Shown piece after piece: positions 18,577 to 26,918 of a stretch of DNA of 64,000 nucleotides. Every line of letters starts with the position of its first letter. The stretch's first letter is position 1. Made by a program: the position numbers and the translations under genes. The DNA is from Pectobacterium aroidearum (GTDB taxonomy: Bacteria; Pseudomonadota; Gammaproteobacteria; Enterobacterales; Enterobacteriaceae): assembly GCF_015689195.1 (NCBI RefSeq), contig NZ_CP065044.1, positions 3,162,001 to 3,226,000 of the forward strand, in the 5' to 3' direction. The notes below the pieces were generated by a model. That model ran no database searches, had not been told where the DNA came from, and saw only the letters and a program-made list of their open reading frames with translations.

Positions 18577-19508
18577 GACTCCCCCGCCGTCTGCGCGTCA
18601 GTCTTGCCACCGTTTTGCTCACGGCAGCCAGTTCCTCGTTTGCCCTCAACACCGCTGCCATCATCTCCTCATCATTATCCCCTGATTGCCTGGAATACCG
18701 GGTCACCGGGATCTGCTACTGGCTGCTTTGCACCAAATTCGGATGTACGGTTCGTACCTCCGTCAAAGTCAGACACTACGTCCCCGACGCCGTAGTGTCG
18801 AGCTACGCTAACACCGGGGAGAACCCATGGCTTGAAGTACGCGCCATGAGCCAAACCAACACCACGGCCCGGAGCGGTGGTGACGGCACCAGCAACCATG
18901 GCAGCGAGAACAACCTATCCAGGTTCCGTAACGCAGACGTGATCGGCCACCCCGGCGGCCAGGTATTCAGTCAGTTTGCATCATCATCAGGCACCATCTG
19001 CGATGGTGCTGGCACCGCCTTCATGCCGTACCTGTTGAGCACACTCGATACCATCGCGTGGCGCTACAACATCCCTGAATCGGTGTACCCCGAGGCGCTG
19101 ATCCCCGGTATGCGCGAGATCGGCGCACGCACCGCACTGAACCTGTGGGGCAACGTCTATCCACGCGGCGGTTTCCTGCATCAGGTGGACAGCTACAAGG
19201 CCAGCGCCGTGGTCGCCCAGCGGGCGGGCGATATCGTGACCCGCAGAGGGCAACTGCACGTATACCAACCCCTGCTCGCCAACGCACGCGACGGTTACTG
19301 GCCGGCAGGCGCACTGATGGAAAGCGATGCTGCAACCGGAAAATGGCAAGAATTGGCCCCTCGTTCCTCCTCTTCCTGCACGGTCTTCCCACACAACGGA
19401 ACACACACTCAGGCACAGCAAGACAACTACGCCTGGGCACTCTGGCGACCTTATAGCTGCTGCCAGCGACGCGGCCAGACCTTTCTTGGCAGCGTAGATT
19501 TCAACTGA
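18573..19508 (+). CDS. traU: TraU-like ICE protein, TIGR03756 (PFL_4710)
   Basis: A 311-residue exported protein rich in Cys (about 10 after the signal peptide), with PDCLEYRVTGICYWLLCTKFGC near the N-terminus, a hallmark of TraU-type proteins. TraU proteins act in the periplasm in mating-pair stabilisation and DNA transfer. Many Cys residues imply disulfides, which fits the DsbA-like gene just upstream. It overlaps the preceding gene by four bases and is followed after seven bases by the TIGR03755 gene. Confidence 0.82.
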   Translation: MRLPRRLRVSLATVLLTAASSSFALNTAAIISSSLSPDCLEYRVTGICYWLLCTKFGCTVRTSVKVRHYVPDAVVSSYANTGENPWLEVRAMSQTNTTARSGGDGTSNHGSENNLSRFRNADVIGHPGGQVFSQFASSSGTICDGAGTAFMPYLLSTLDTIAWRYNIPESVYPEALIPGMREIGARTALNLWGNVYPRGGFLHQVDSYKASAVVAQRAGDIVTRRGQLHVYQPLLANARDGYWPAGALMESDAATGKWQELAPRSSSSCTVFPHNGTHTQAQQDNYAWALWRPYSCCQRRGQTFLGSVDFN

Positions 19509-19515
19509 GGACATA

Positions 19516-20916
19516 ATGATGAAACGTCTCGACCCGAAAGCGTTTTCAATTCTTGTGCCGCGCCTGTGGCAACCCACGCTATGGGTTGCTGCACTGACGC
19601 TAAGCAGTGGTCTGGCTCTGGCACAGGACGGAGGCTTCCAGAACAGCGGAGCCGTCATTGGTGATGAAGTGATGTACTCCATCGGCGGCGGTAACGCCGT
19701 ATCAATGAGCGGTGCGGTCGGCATGCGCTCGATTGGTGTCGGTGTAGGCTGGAACAGCAACCTGATCTGCGGTGACATGAACATCAGTACCACCATCCAG
19801 AATCAGCTCAATGGGCTGACCAACGGCTTTCAGAACATCATGGGTAACGTGATCCAGAGCGCCACCAGCGCCGTCGCCTCGTTGCCCGCACTGATCATCC
19901 AGCGGGCCGATCCGGGCCTCTATAACCTGCTGACCAATGGCGTTCTGCAAGCCCGACTCGACTTTGATCGCTCCAAACTCACCTGCCGAGCGATGGCTGA
20001 AAAAATGGCAGACACCGCAGGCGGCCAGCTCGGCTGGAGCCAGATCGCCGAAGGCATGGCGCTGCGTCAGGCCGTCGGCAGCAGCGACGCTGTTTCAGCC
20101 ATTGAACAGGCCGAAAAAAACCGGGGTAACGACGGCGTACCGTGGGTGGGTGGCAGCAATGCCGGTGGTGCAGGTCAGCGCTCAATCAAGGTCGTCGGTG
20201 ACGTGACCCGAGCAGGCTACAATCTGGTCAATGGCCGTGGGGTAACCGACACCGCCCCCATCGACCCGGCAAATTGCCAAAGCCTGTCCTGCCAGACGTG
20301 GGCATCCCCTCAACAAGCCATCGACTTTGCCACGCGTGTGCTGGGCGAACAGGAACAACGCACCTGCGAAGGCTGCACCAAGACTGAGACCTTGCCTGGC
20401 GTCGGATTGACCCCGGTCATTCAGGACGAATACGACACCAAACTGGAAGCGCTGCAAGAACTGGTCAGTGGAGCACGCAACACCACGTTCGAGAACCTTC
20501 GCAAGGCTGGCAGTACCTCACTGCCCATCACCCGTGGCGTGATCGAGGCACTGCGTGACGAACCTGATCAAGACATCCTTGCCCGACGTCTGGCCTCCGA
20601 AGTCGCACTGGCATCGGTACTGGAAAAAGCCCTGCTGCTGCAACGTACGCTACTGACCGGCAGGAAAGAGCCAAACGTCGCCGCCAACCAATTGGCAGTC
20701 GCCGCCGTCGATCAGGAAAGCAACACGCTTGACCGCGAGATCCTCAATCTCAAAACCGAGCTTGAACTACGCCGCGAACTCGCCAACAACTCGCCGATGG
20801 CCATCATCCAGCGCCACAGCGCACGCGCGGCAGGCTCACGCGGCATTTATGAAGGTGATCCCGTACCTAACCGTCTTGACCAGTTGCAACGCCCCAACCC
20901 CGGAGGCACGCCATGA
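19516..20916 (+). CDS. ICE protein, TIGR03755 (PFL_4711), TraH-like position
   Basis: A 466-residue exported protein: signal peptide about 20-36 (ending LALA-Q), a Gly-rich stretch, then a long helical region. Cys residues are grouped (LSCQTW, RTCEGCTKTE). Family members follow the TraU-like gene in every G-type ICE and are thought to be mating-pair components; no enzymatic motif is seen. Two ATGs in tandem open the frame; AGGA is eight bases upstream. It overlaps the next gene by four bases. Confidence 0.78.
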   Translation: MMKRLDPKAFSILVPRLWQPTLWVAALTLSSGLALAQDGGFQNSGAVIGDEVMYSIGGGNAVSMSGAVGMRSIGVGVGWNSNLICGDMNISTTIQNQLNGLTNGFQNIMGNVIQSATSAVASLPALIIQRADPGLYNLLTNGVLQARLDFDRSKLTCRAMAEKMADTAGGQLGWSQIAEGMALRQAVGSSDAVSAIEQAEKNRGNDGVPWVGGSNAGGAGQRSIKVVGDVTRAGYNLVNGRGVTDTAPIDPANCQSLSCQTWASPQQAIDFATRVLGEQEQRTCEGCTKTETLPGVGLTPVIQDEYDTKLEALQELVSGARNTTFENLRKAGSTSLPITRGVIEALRDEPDQDILARRLASEVALASVLEKALLLQRTLLTGRKEPNVAANQLAVAAVDQESNTLDREILNLKTELELRRELANNSPMAIIQRHSARAAGSRGIYEGDPVPNRLDQLQRPNPGGTP

Positions 20917-21263
20917 GTCTTGCCTGGTTGCGATCACACCGTCTGTTCCGTTGGCATACCGTCAGAGTCCTCCTGTGGACAGTGGCGTTGCTGATCATCA
21001 CCGTCACAGCCAACGTCCTGGGCATCTACTTCGCTGGCAGCATCGCTGGCTGGGAACACTGGCTGGCCGATGCGGCCAGCTATTTCCTGTTGTGGCGCGT
21101 GTGCCTGTACGGTGCCACCGTTTATGGCTGGCTGTGGATGCGCCGCCGCCTGCTCCTGCGCGATACCCGCTCCGACGCCCGGCGCAGGCTCATTCGCGCC
21201 GAGATTTCCGGTATCGCCGCACTGCTGGTACTGGAATTCAGCCTGTTGGTACAGGACGTATAG
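20913..21263 (+). CDS. Small ICE membrane protein
   Basis: A 116-residue inner-membrane protein with three hydrophobic segments (about 19-43, 50-75 and 96-114) and a basic loop (RRRLLLRDTRSDARRR) between the last two. I do not recognise a named family. Its place between the TIGR03755 and traG-like genes and the four-base overlap with the former suggest it belongs to the mating apparatus. Confidence 0.65.
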   Translation: MSLAWLRSHRLFRWHTVRVLLWTVALLIITVTANVLGIYFAGSIAGWEHWLADAASYFLLWRVCLYGATVYGWLWMRRRLLLRDTRSDARRRLIRAEISGIAALLVLEFSLLVQDV

Positions 21264-21269
21264 GGAAGT

Positions 21270-22793
21270 ATGACCATGACGCTTTTCACTACCGATTATC
21301 TGGAGTATTACCTGACCCTGGTGAGCTGGGTCGTCCACAACGGTATTTGGGCTGTACTGGTTGCCAGCGGCGTGTTCGTCCTCCCCTTCGTGGCCATCAT
21401 CATCGACGAGTGGCTGAGATCCCGTACTGAAGGTGCCGACGAAGGCAACAAGGGCGTACTGTCTTCAATGCGCATTGAAAATCGGGTATGGGTGGCGATC
21501 GTGGTGGTGATGTTCGCCGGTATTCCGTTCATTGATGTTGACCTCAACACGATCAGGTACGATCAGGCGCGTTCGGCACAGTGCCAGATCAGCGTGCCCC
21601 AGCCCGAAGACACGGGCTGGTCGCAATCATTCAGCACCCTCAACAACCAGAGTGCAAAAGTGCCAGTCTGGTGGGCCTTCATGCATACGCTCTCACGCGC
21701 GATCACGGGTGCCTCGGTGGCGGCTATCCCATGCGGCACCGACCTGCGACAAATGCGGATGGAGATCAATGCCACCCGGATTGACAATCCCCTACTGGCT
21801 CAGGAAGTCGCAGACTTTACCCACGACTGCTACGGCCCTGCACGCGCCAAACTGTTCATGAGCCGTCCTGATCTTGATGAAGCACAAATGCACGACGTGA
21901 CCTGGATCGGCTCGACCTATTTTGTCAGCACCGGCGGCTTCTATGACACCTACCGCGCCAAGACACCACGTGAGGGCTGGGCTTACGACAGCAATCGTGA
22001 CGCTGGACTGGCTCAGGTGCCAAGCGGTGCGGGCTACCCAAGTTGCCGACAGTGGTGGAACGATGGTGGCAACGGCTTGCGCGCACGCCTGCTGGCACAG
22101 GTCGACCCCAGCCTACTCAGCCGCATCGACAACTGGGCGGGATTCATCAGCCGTGCAGAGGTGGATGACTCCGTCATCAGGGCGCTTGCATCTCCCCGCC
22201 AGCAAAAACTCAACCAAGGCAGCGTCTACACCGATTATGGCGGTCAAATCGACAAAACCTTACCGAATATCGTCACACGTGCTGCAGGCGACATCGGCAT
22301 GACCATTGGAGGGATCGCCGCATTCCCGGCATTGGACGTCGTACGCCAGGCACTGCCGATGGTGCTTGCACTACTGAAGATGGCACTGGTGATCTGTATC
22401 CCTCTGGTGCTCCTGGTCGGCACATACGACCTGAAGACCGTTGTCACGCTCAGCATCGTGCAATTTGCGCTGTTCTTTGTGGATTTCTGGTTCCAGCTCG
22501 CACGCTGGCTCGACAGTACGATCCTCGATGCGCTTTACGGATGGGGATGGGGCTGGAATCGGCCACACAACAATGTTGATCCGCTTGTAGGCATGCACAA
22601 TACCTTCGGCGACATGTTGCTGAACTTCGTTATGGGCTCGATGTTCATTGTGCTCCCAGCATTCTGGGTCGGTGCGCTGGCCTGGGCGGGCATTCGGGCG
22701 GGGACAATCGCAAATAGTTTTTCAGCGGGCACAAAGGATGCTGGTAATGCTGGCGGAAAGGGGGCTGGTACAGTCTCCAAAAAACTCAGGTAG
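21270..22793 (+). CDS. traG: TraG-like mating-pair protein (TraG N-terminal domain)
   Basis: A 507-residue polytopic membrane protein with two helices in the first 90 residues (about 25-45 and 68-86), a large periplasmic region with paired Cys, and three or more helices between about 345 and 480. The pattern and place match the TraG N-terminal family of ICEs, which act in mating-pair stabilisation. The tail is Gly/Ala/Lys-rich. It is the last gene of the rightward cluster; the next genes run leftwards. A second ATG six bases on is an alternative start. Confidence 0.8.
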   Translation: MTMTLFTTDYLEYYLTLVSWVVHNGIWAVLVASGVFVLPFVAIIIDEWLRSRTEGADEGNKGVLSSMRIENRVWVAIVVVMFAGIPFIDVDLNTIRYDQARSAQCQISVPQPEDTGWSQSFSTLNNQSAKVPVWWAFMHTLSRAITGASVAAIPCGTDLRQMRMEINATRIDNPLLAQEVADFTHDCYGPARAKLFMSRPDLDEAQMHDVTWIGSTYFVSTGGFYDTYRAKTPREGWAYDSNRDAGLAQVPSGAGYPSCRQWWNDGGNGLRARLLAQVDPSLLSRIDNWAGFISRAEVDDSVIRALASPRQQKLNQGSVYTDYGGQIDKTLPNIVTRAAGDIGMTIGGIAAFPALDVVRQALPMVLALLKMALVICIPLVLLVGTYDLKTVVTLSIVQFALFFVDFWFQLARWLDSTILDALYGWGWGWNRPHNNVDPLVGMHNTFGDMLLNFVMGSMFIVLPAFWVGALAWAGIRAGTIANSFSAGTKDAGNAGGKGAGTVSKKLR

Positions 22794-22806
22794 GATTTAA
22801 GCCGGA

Positions 22807-23190
22807 TCAATCACCATCGCGATACATCTCGTGAGATGTATCGTTGTGCAGATTAGGATCGTACCCTGGCATTTCTCGAAGCTCATCCAACGTAGCAGGG
22901 AAGCCTAATTCGAAATCATCTTCTGACGTACTTTGTCCAACAGCCCAACCAGTAACAACAGCAAACACAATCAACAATGCCAACCAAAAGACGAAATACG
23001 CCAGTACGCCAAGCACAATCAGTTTGATTGCCCACAAAAACACAAAGGCAACAAACTGTGGCACATCCTTGGATACCAACCAGTTCGATACTTTGCGTTC
23101 ACAACGCACGTAACCACGCCAGCCTCTGCCGAGCCAACGGCCAAAGCGTTCCGCAATACTGTTATGGCTCGTGCTATTCATGGTCATCAT
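22807..23190 (-). CDS. DUF3742 family membrane protein
   Basis: A 127-residue protein with one or two hydrophobic segments (about 45-85) after a basic N-terminus (AERFGRWLGRGWRGYVRCERK) and an acidic C-terminal tail with LREMPGYDPNLHND. DUF3742 proteins are regular companions of G-type ICE transfer regions, always convergent with the traG-like gene as here, and of unknown role. The exact start is unsure because no strong ribosome site is present. Confidence 0.75.
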   Translation of the reverse strand: MMTMNSTSHNSIAERFGRWLGRGWRGYVRCERKVSNWLVSKDVPQFVAFVFLWAIKLIVLGVLAYFVFWLALLIVFAVVTGWAVGQSTSEDDFELGFPATLDELREMPGYDPNLHNDTSHEMYRDGD

Positions 23191-23369
23191 TTATCTGCGT
23201 TACCCGTTTGTGCCGAAAGTTCACCTTACTGCAATTGATACGCGATGTTGTTACGGAAATCATCTTGTCTACTTAGCTTAGAGCAGAAATACCATACATC
23301 AAATATCTAGCTTTTGGGGGAGGAGAACACTCGGCAGCAGGCTGTTTCAAGAATTATTTTTGAATGGGG

Positions 23370-23957
23370 CTACTCTGTCCACGGAAGACGCCAGGTACTG
23401 CCATCTCGATCGTTTGTGTAGAGCTTCCCACCACGCCCACGCTCATCAGTCCGGAAACATTTTTTGTCGCCGTCGCACGTGGTCCACGTTAGACGGGAAT
23501 TTTTGATCTGCTCATTAAGAGATGATAGTTCTGCCCGACGTTGCTGAATCTCGTCCACCGAAGGCATCAGAAATAAAATAGATGCGATAAAAACCAGCAT
23601 CATTACAATCTGTGGCCCAATAATATATAACCAGCTCCTAATATTGAGCTTTTTGGCCGCTTCCTTGTACTGCTCTGTTGCTATTTTAGCTGCATCATTT
23701 GCCTGCTGAAACTTGACACTCAACAAGTCCGCCGCCCGGTTGGCAGTTGTTTCCGCTGAATCAGCTATCTTGTGGGAAACACCTTTTTCCAAAGTTTGAA
23801 GACGGATGCTCATACTTTTAACCAAAGATTCCAAAGCCGCCGTTGCTTCTCTAGCTTTCTCACCATCGCACTCCGCTGCCTCCCGCAACTTTTCAGCCGC
23901 GTCAAAGAACAACTGGACATCATGATCTGTCAGGCACCTATTCATGTTATCTCCCAT
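23370..23957 (-). CDS. Coiled-coil membrane protein of unknown role (MobB-like shape)
   Basis: A 195-residue protein (191 from the second Met at 23945). A long helical region (about 20-115, Ala/Glu/Lys-rich) precedes one transmembrane helix (about 124-146), a short helix and a small basic C-terminal domain. This shape recalls MobB/MbeB mobilisation proteins, which attach relaxosomes to the membrane, but the likeness is weak. It follows the 23947-24663 gene with an overlap, so the two are probably translated together. It lies in the cargo gap between the traG-like and traI genes and is more AT-rich than the backbone. Confidence 0.55.
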   Translation of the reverse strand: MGDNMNRCLTDHDVQLFFDAAEKLREAAECDGEKAREATAALESLVKSMSIRLQTLEKGVSHKIADSAETTANRAADLLSVKFQQANDAAKIATEQYKEAAKKLNIRSWLYIIGPQIVMMLVFIASILFLMPSVDEIQQRRAELSSLNEQIKNSRLTWTTCDGDKKCFRTDERGRGGKLYTNDRDGSTWRLPWTE

Positions 23958-24663
23958 AGCCCCTTCCTAGCTCTTTCTGCCGCTCTTCTTTCTTAAGCTC
24001 CATTTCCAGTGCTTTTTCCATCTTCAATTCCTGTTTTTGCCTATACGCCATCCACTTTTGATAAGACATGTTCAGCGCCACCAAATCCTCCAGCGCGACA
24101 AATTCTATGCCACCGCCAGAACCCACAATCACAATCAGCGCACCCGCACCTGTTTCCCCCGCGCCCTGACACCAGCGCACAAGCTTCAGATAGTTCTTCT
24201 CCTGTGTATCCCGCTCATCGTTCCTTGACGAAATCACGTCATCCGCCACAGATTCAATAAACCTCTCCAGAGCAAATGGCTGTTTCGCAGGTTTTTCTGT
24301 CTCGAATACATCAAGATAAGGAGAAAAAAATGCTTCAACACCTTTCAGATCAGAGGGTGCCGTTTCCACGTACCAGTGAACTCTGCGAGAGATATTCAGC
24401 ATTTCCGGCGAATCTTCTATAGCCGGTAATAGTTTCCTGTACCGAGAGAGTTCCTTTTTAGAACGGTTCGCTTGTGCCTTGAACTCGATAAGACGTAATG
24501 TGCCAGGGAAATCGAGCAGAACATCACCTAGCGCCTTATCTTCCGGAGTTTGCTGTAACAAACTGACAGCACTCGGAAGGTATCCGGATTTAAGCCGTCC
24601 TCCGATGGAAATTCCCAATCCATAAAGAAAATTACCAATCACCACGTTTTCATAAAGTTTCAC
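23947..24663 (-). CDS. Putative nuclease-like protein, unknown family
   Basis: A 238-residue soluble protein. The stretch ALGDVLLDFPGTLRLIEFKA (about 46-66) has the spacing of a PD-(D/E)xK core, Asp-x(10-12)-Glu-x-Lys, followed by a basic SKKELSRYRK helix. The middle is helical and the C-terminal tail is highly charged (EKALEMELKKEERQKELG). I know no family for it. It begins the two-gene leftward unit with the coiled-coil membrane protein. A nuclease paired with a membrane partner would fit a defence system, but this rests on one motif. Confidence 0.5.
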   Translation of the reverse strand: MKLYENVVIGNFLYGLGISIGGRLKSGYLPSAVSLLQQTPEDKALGDVLLDFPGTLRLIEFKAQANRSKKELSRYRKLLPAIEDSPEMLNISRRVHWYVETAPSDLKGVEAFFSPYLDVFETEKPAKQPFALERFIESVADDVISSRNDERDTQEKNYLKLVRWCQGAGETGAGALIVIVGSGGGIEFVALEDLVALNMSYQKWMAYRQKQELKMEKALEMELKKEERQKELGRGYGR

Positions 24664-25035
24664 GTTCGTCCTTCCGCTGTTAAATAACCATGTAATATCT
24701 ATTTTCCATGCATCTTATCTGAAAATATCTTTTACCATGAAGCATTCTGCCTCATGGCCCCATACATTATTTATTTTTATCAGAAGCATGATCGTTAGAG
24801 CCACACGCAGCCCCAGTGACACCTCTGAGACACAAGACCTCATACGGACATCCATTTCCCAGCACAAAAAGGATTCCCCCCTGCCGCATTGATACTCGAT
24901 GGCACAGACAAACAGCGCTATATCAAAAGGCTCCAACAAGGGTAAAACCGATAAAAGGCAATGGAATGGGGTCAAAGGGAAAGGCTCTACCCAGAAAAGG
25001 AAAAGGCTCGTTTACCCCGCACTTGAGGCATCACC
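24664..25035. other. Intergenic region before traI
   Basis: A 372-base stretch between the divergent cargo gene at 24663 and traI. No protein-like frame is evident. It should hold promoters for both directions, but I see no standout -35/-10 pair. A transfer origin could lie here or elsewhere; I cannot identify one. Confidence 0.4.
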
Positions 25036-26859
25036 ATGTTTACTCTGTTCCAGCGAAAAAAGCCCACGCCACCCCAGCCTGCTCCTGTCGTGCCAGAAAA
25101 GGGGCTGCTCCAGCCAGAACCCGCAACGTCTTTGCTAGCCACACCTCGTCGGCAAAAGCTGCTGGAACACATCTGGCAGCGCACCTCACTCTCTCGCAAG
25201 CAATTCATCACACTTTACCGCAGGCCTCTGGAGCGCTACACAGAGCTGGTACAGTTGTTTCCCGCCTCGGAAACACATCATCATGCTTACCATGGCGGCA
25301 TGCTCGATCACGGACTTGAGATCGTCGCCTTTGCACTGAAACTGCGGCAGTCCCACCTGCTGCCTGCTGGCGCGCCTCCGGAAGATCAAGCCGCGCAATC
25401 AGAAGCCTGGACAGCGGCCATCGCTTATGCCGCACTGCTCCACGACATCGGCAAGATTGCCGTTGATCTGCACATCGAGCACGAAGACGGTAGCCTCTGG
25501 CACCCCTGGTACGGGCCGCTGACACAACCCTACCGCTTTCGCTACCGGGATGACCGTGAATATCGCCTTCATGGCGCTGCCACTGGCTTGCTCTACCGGC
25601 AAATACTCGATAACCACGTCCTCGACTGGCTCAGCAGCTACCCGATTCTCTGGACTTCGCTGCTGTATGTGCTCGCGGGCCAATACGAACACGCCGGCAT
25701 GCTGGGCGAACTCGTCATTCAGGCCGATCGCGCTTCGGTAGCTCAGGAACTGGGTGGAAATCCCAACCGAGTCATTCTGGCGGCGCCCAAGCAGGCGCTA
25801 CAGCGCAAGTTACTCGAGGGGTTGCGTTACCTGCTCAAGGAAGAATTGAAAATCAACCAGCCCCAGGCTTCGGATGGCTGGCTGACAGAGGACACGCTTT
25901 GGCTGGTCAGCAAGACCGTCTCTGACAAATTGCGCGCTCATCTGCTGGCACAGGGGATCGAAGGCATTCCATCCAATAACACGGCTGTGTTCAACGTGTT
26001 GCAGGAGCATGGCGTACTGCAGCCAACCCAGGATGGCAAGGCCATCTGGAAAGCCACCATCAGCAGCGCATCCGGCTGGTCACACAGTTTCACGCTGTTG
26101 AAACTCTCTCCGGCATTGATCTGGGAAGCGTCCGAGCGTCCAGATCCTTTCACAGGAACGGTGACGATCGATACCAGTTCCCCCGATAGCAGCGACGCGA
26201 TGCCTCCCACATCCGAACCCGCCGTCTCTGCCTCTCCCGCACATCCCACACCCGCTCTTACAACAGCACCGTCCACCGCTGCGCCACACGATGTCATGGA
26301 AGACATGCTCGCTATGCTGATGCCAGCCGAAAACCCCAGCACAGCAGCATCCTCCAGTGCGTCGAACACGGCACAACCCACCACCTCACCACCTGATGAC
26401 ACGGATGAGCCCATACCGCCACAGGCCTCGGATACGCCATCCCAACCTGAGCCTGCCAAACTGCTTTCGAGCGAACACTTCATCGCCTGGTTGAGGGAAG
26501 GAGTTCAATCACGCAAACTCATCATCAACGACGCCAAAGCGATGGTGCATACCGTGAACGATACGGTCTATCTTGTCAGTCCTGGGATTTTCCAGCGCTA
26601 TGCGCAGGAGCACCCGACACTTGCCACCCTGGCGAAACAAAAGGGATTACAGGATTGGCAGTGGATTCAAAAGCGCTTCGAAAAGCACCAGGCGCATCGA
26701 AAGCAGCCCAGCGGCCTGAACATCTGGACATGCCAGGTGACCGGGCCAAGAAAGAACCGACGGTTGCACGGTTACTTACTCACAGAGCCGTCGAACGTCT
26801 TCTCGGAGCAACCACCCAATAATCCATACTTAACGCTTCTGGAGAACGAGCCAACTTAA
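25036..26859 (+). CDS. traI: MobH-family relaxase, TraI (TIGR03760)
   Basis: A 607-residue relaxase of the HD-hydrolase type that nicks the transfer origin and leads the strand into the recipient. The N-terminal domain carries HHHAYHGGMLDHGLEIV (about 76-92) and the metal-binding LLHDIGK (about 134-140). A low-complexity Pro/Ser/Thr/Ala linker (about 370-485) joins a C-terminal domain (about 490-600) with LNIWTCQVTGPRKNRRLHGYL. This plan matches ICE TraI proteins. The gene is intact, in contrast to the damaged channel genes, and is monocistronic. Confidence 0.88.
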   Translation: MFTLFQRKKPTPPQPAPVVPEKGLLQPEPATSLLATPRRQKLLEHIWQRTSLSRKQFITLYRRPLERYTELVQLFPASETHHHAYHGGMLDHGLEIVAFALKLRQSHLLPAGAPPEDQAAQSEAWTAAIAYAALLHDIGKIAVDLHIEHEDGSLWHPWYGPLTQPYRFRYRDDREYRLHGAATGLLYRQILDNHVLDWLSSYPILWTSLLYVLAGQYEHAGMLGELVIQADRASVAQELGGNPNRVILAAPKQALQRKLLEGLRYLLKEELKINQPQASDGWLTEDTLWLVSKTVSDKLRAHLLAQGIEGIPSNNTAVFNVLQEHGVLQPTQDGKAIWKATISSASGWSHSFTLLKLSPALIWEASERPDPFTGTVTIDTSSPDSSDAMPPTSEPAVSASPAHPTPALTTAPSTAAPHDVMEDMLAMLMPAENPSTAASSSASNTAQPTTSPPDDTDEPIPPQASDTPSQPEPAKLLSSEHFIAWLREGVQSRKLIINDAKAMVHTVNDTVYLVSPGIFQRYAQEHPTLATLAKQKGLQDWQWIQKRFEKHQAHRKQPSGLNIWTCQVTGPRKNRRLHGYLLTEPSNVFSEQPPNNPYLTLLENEPT

Positions 26860-26918
26860 TCATGCAATCCGGCGCAACGCTGCACATATCGTTCTCAAAC
26901 TGCATTGACACAATACCG

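Noticed and set aside
23370..23957. Firm call as MobB relaxosome protein
   Set aside because: Only overall shape (long coil, one membrane helix) agrees; there is no distinctive motif, so it stays as unknown.
24715..24975. 86-codon leftward frame before traI
   Set aside because: No ribosome site, no family pattern, biased composition; treated as intergenic.
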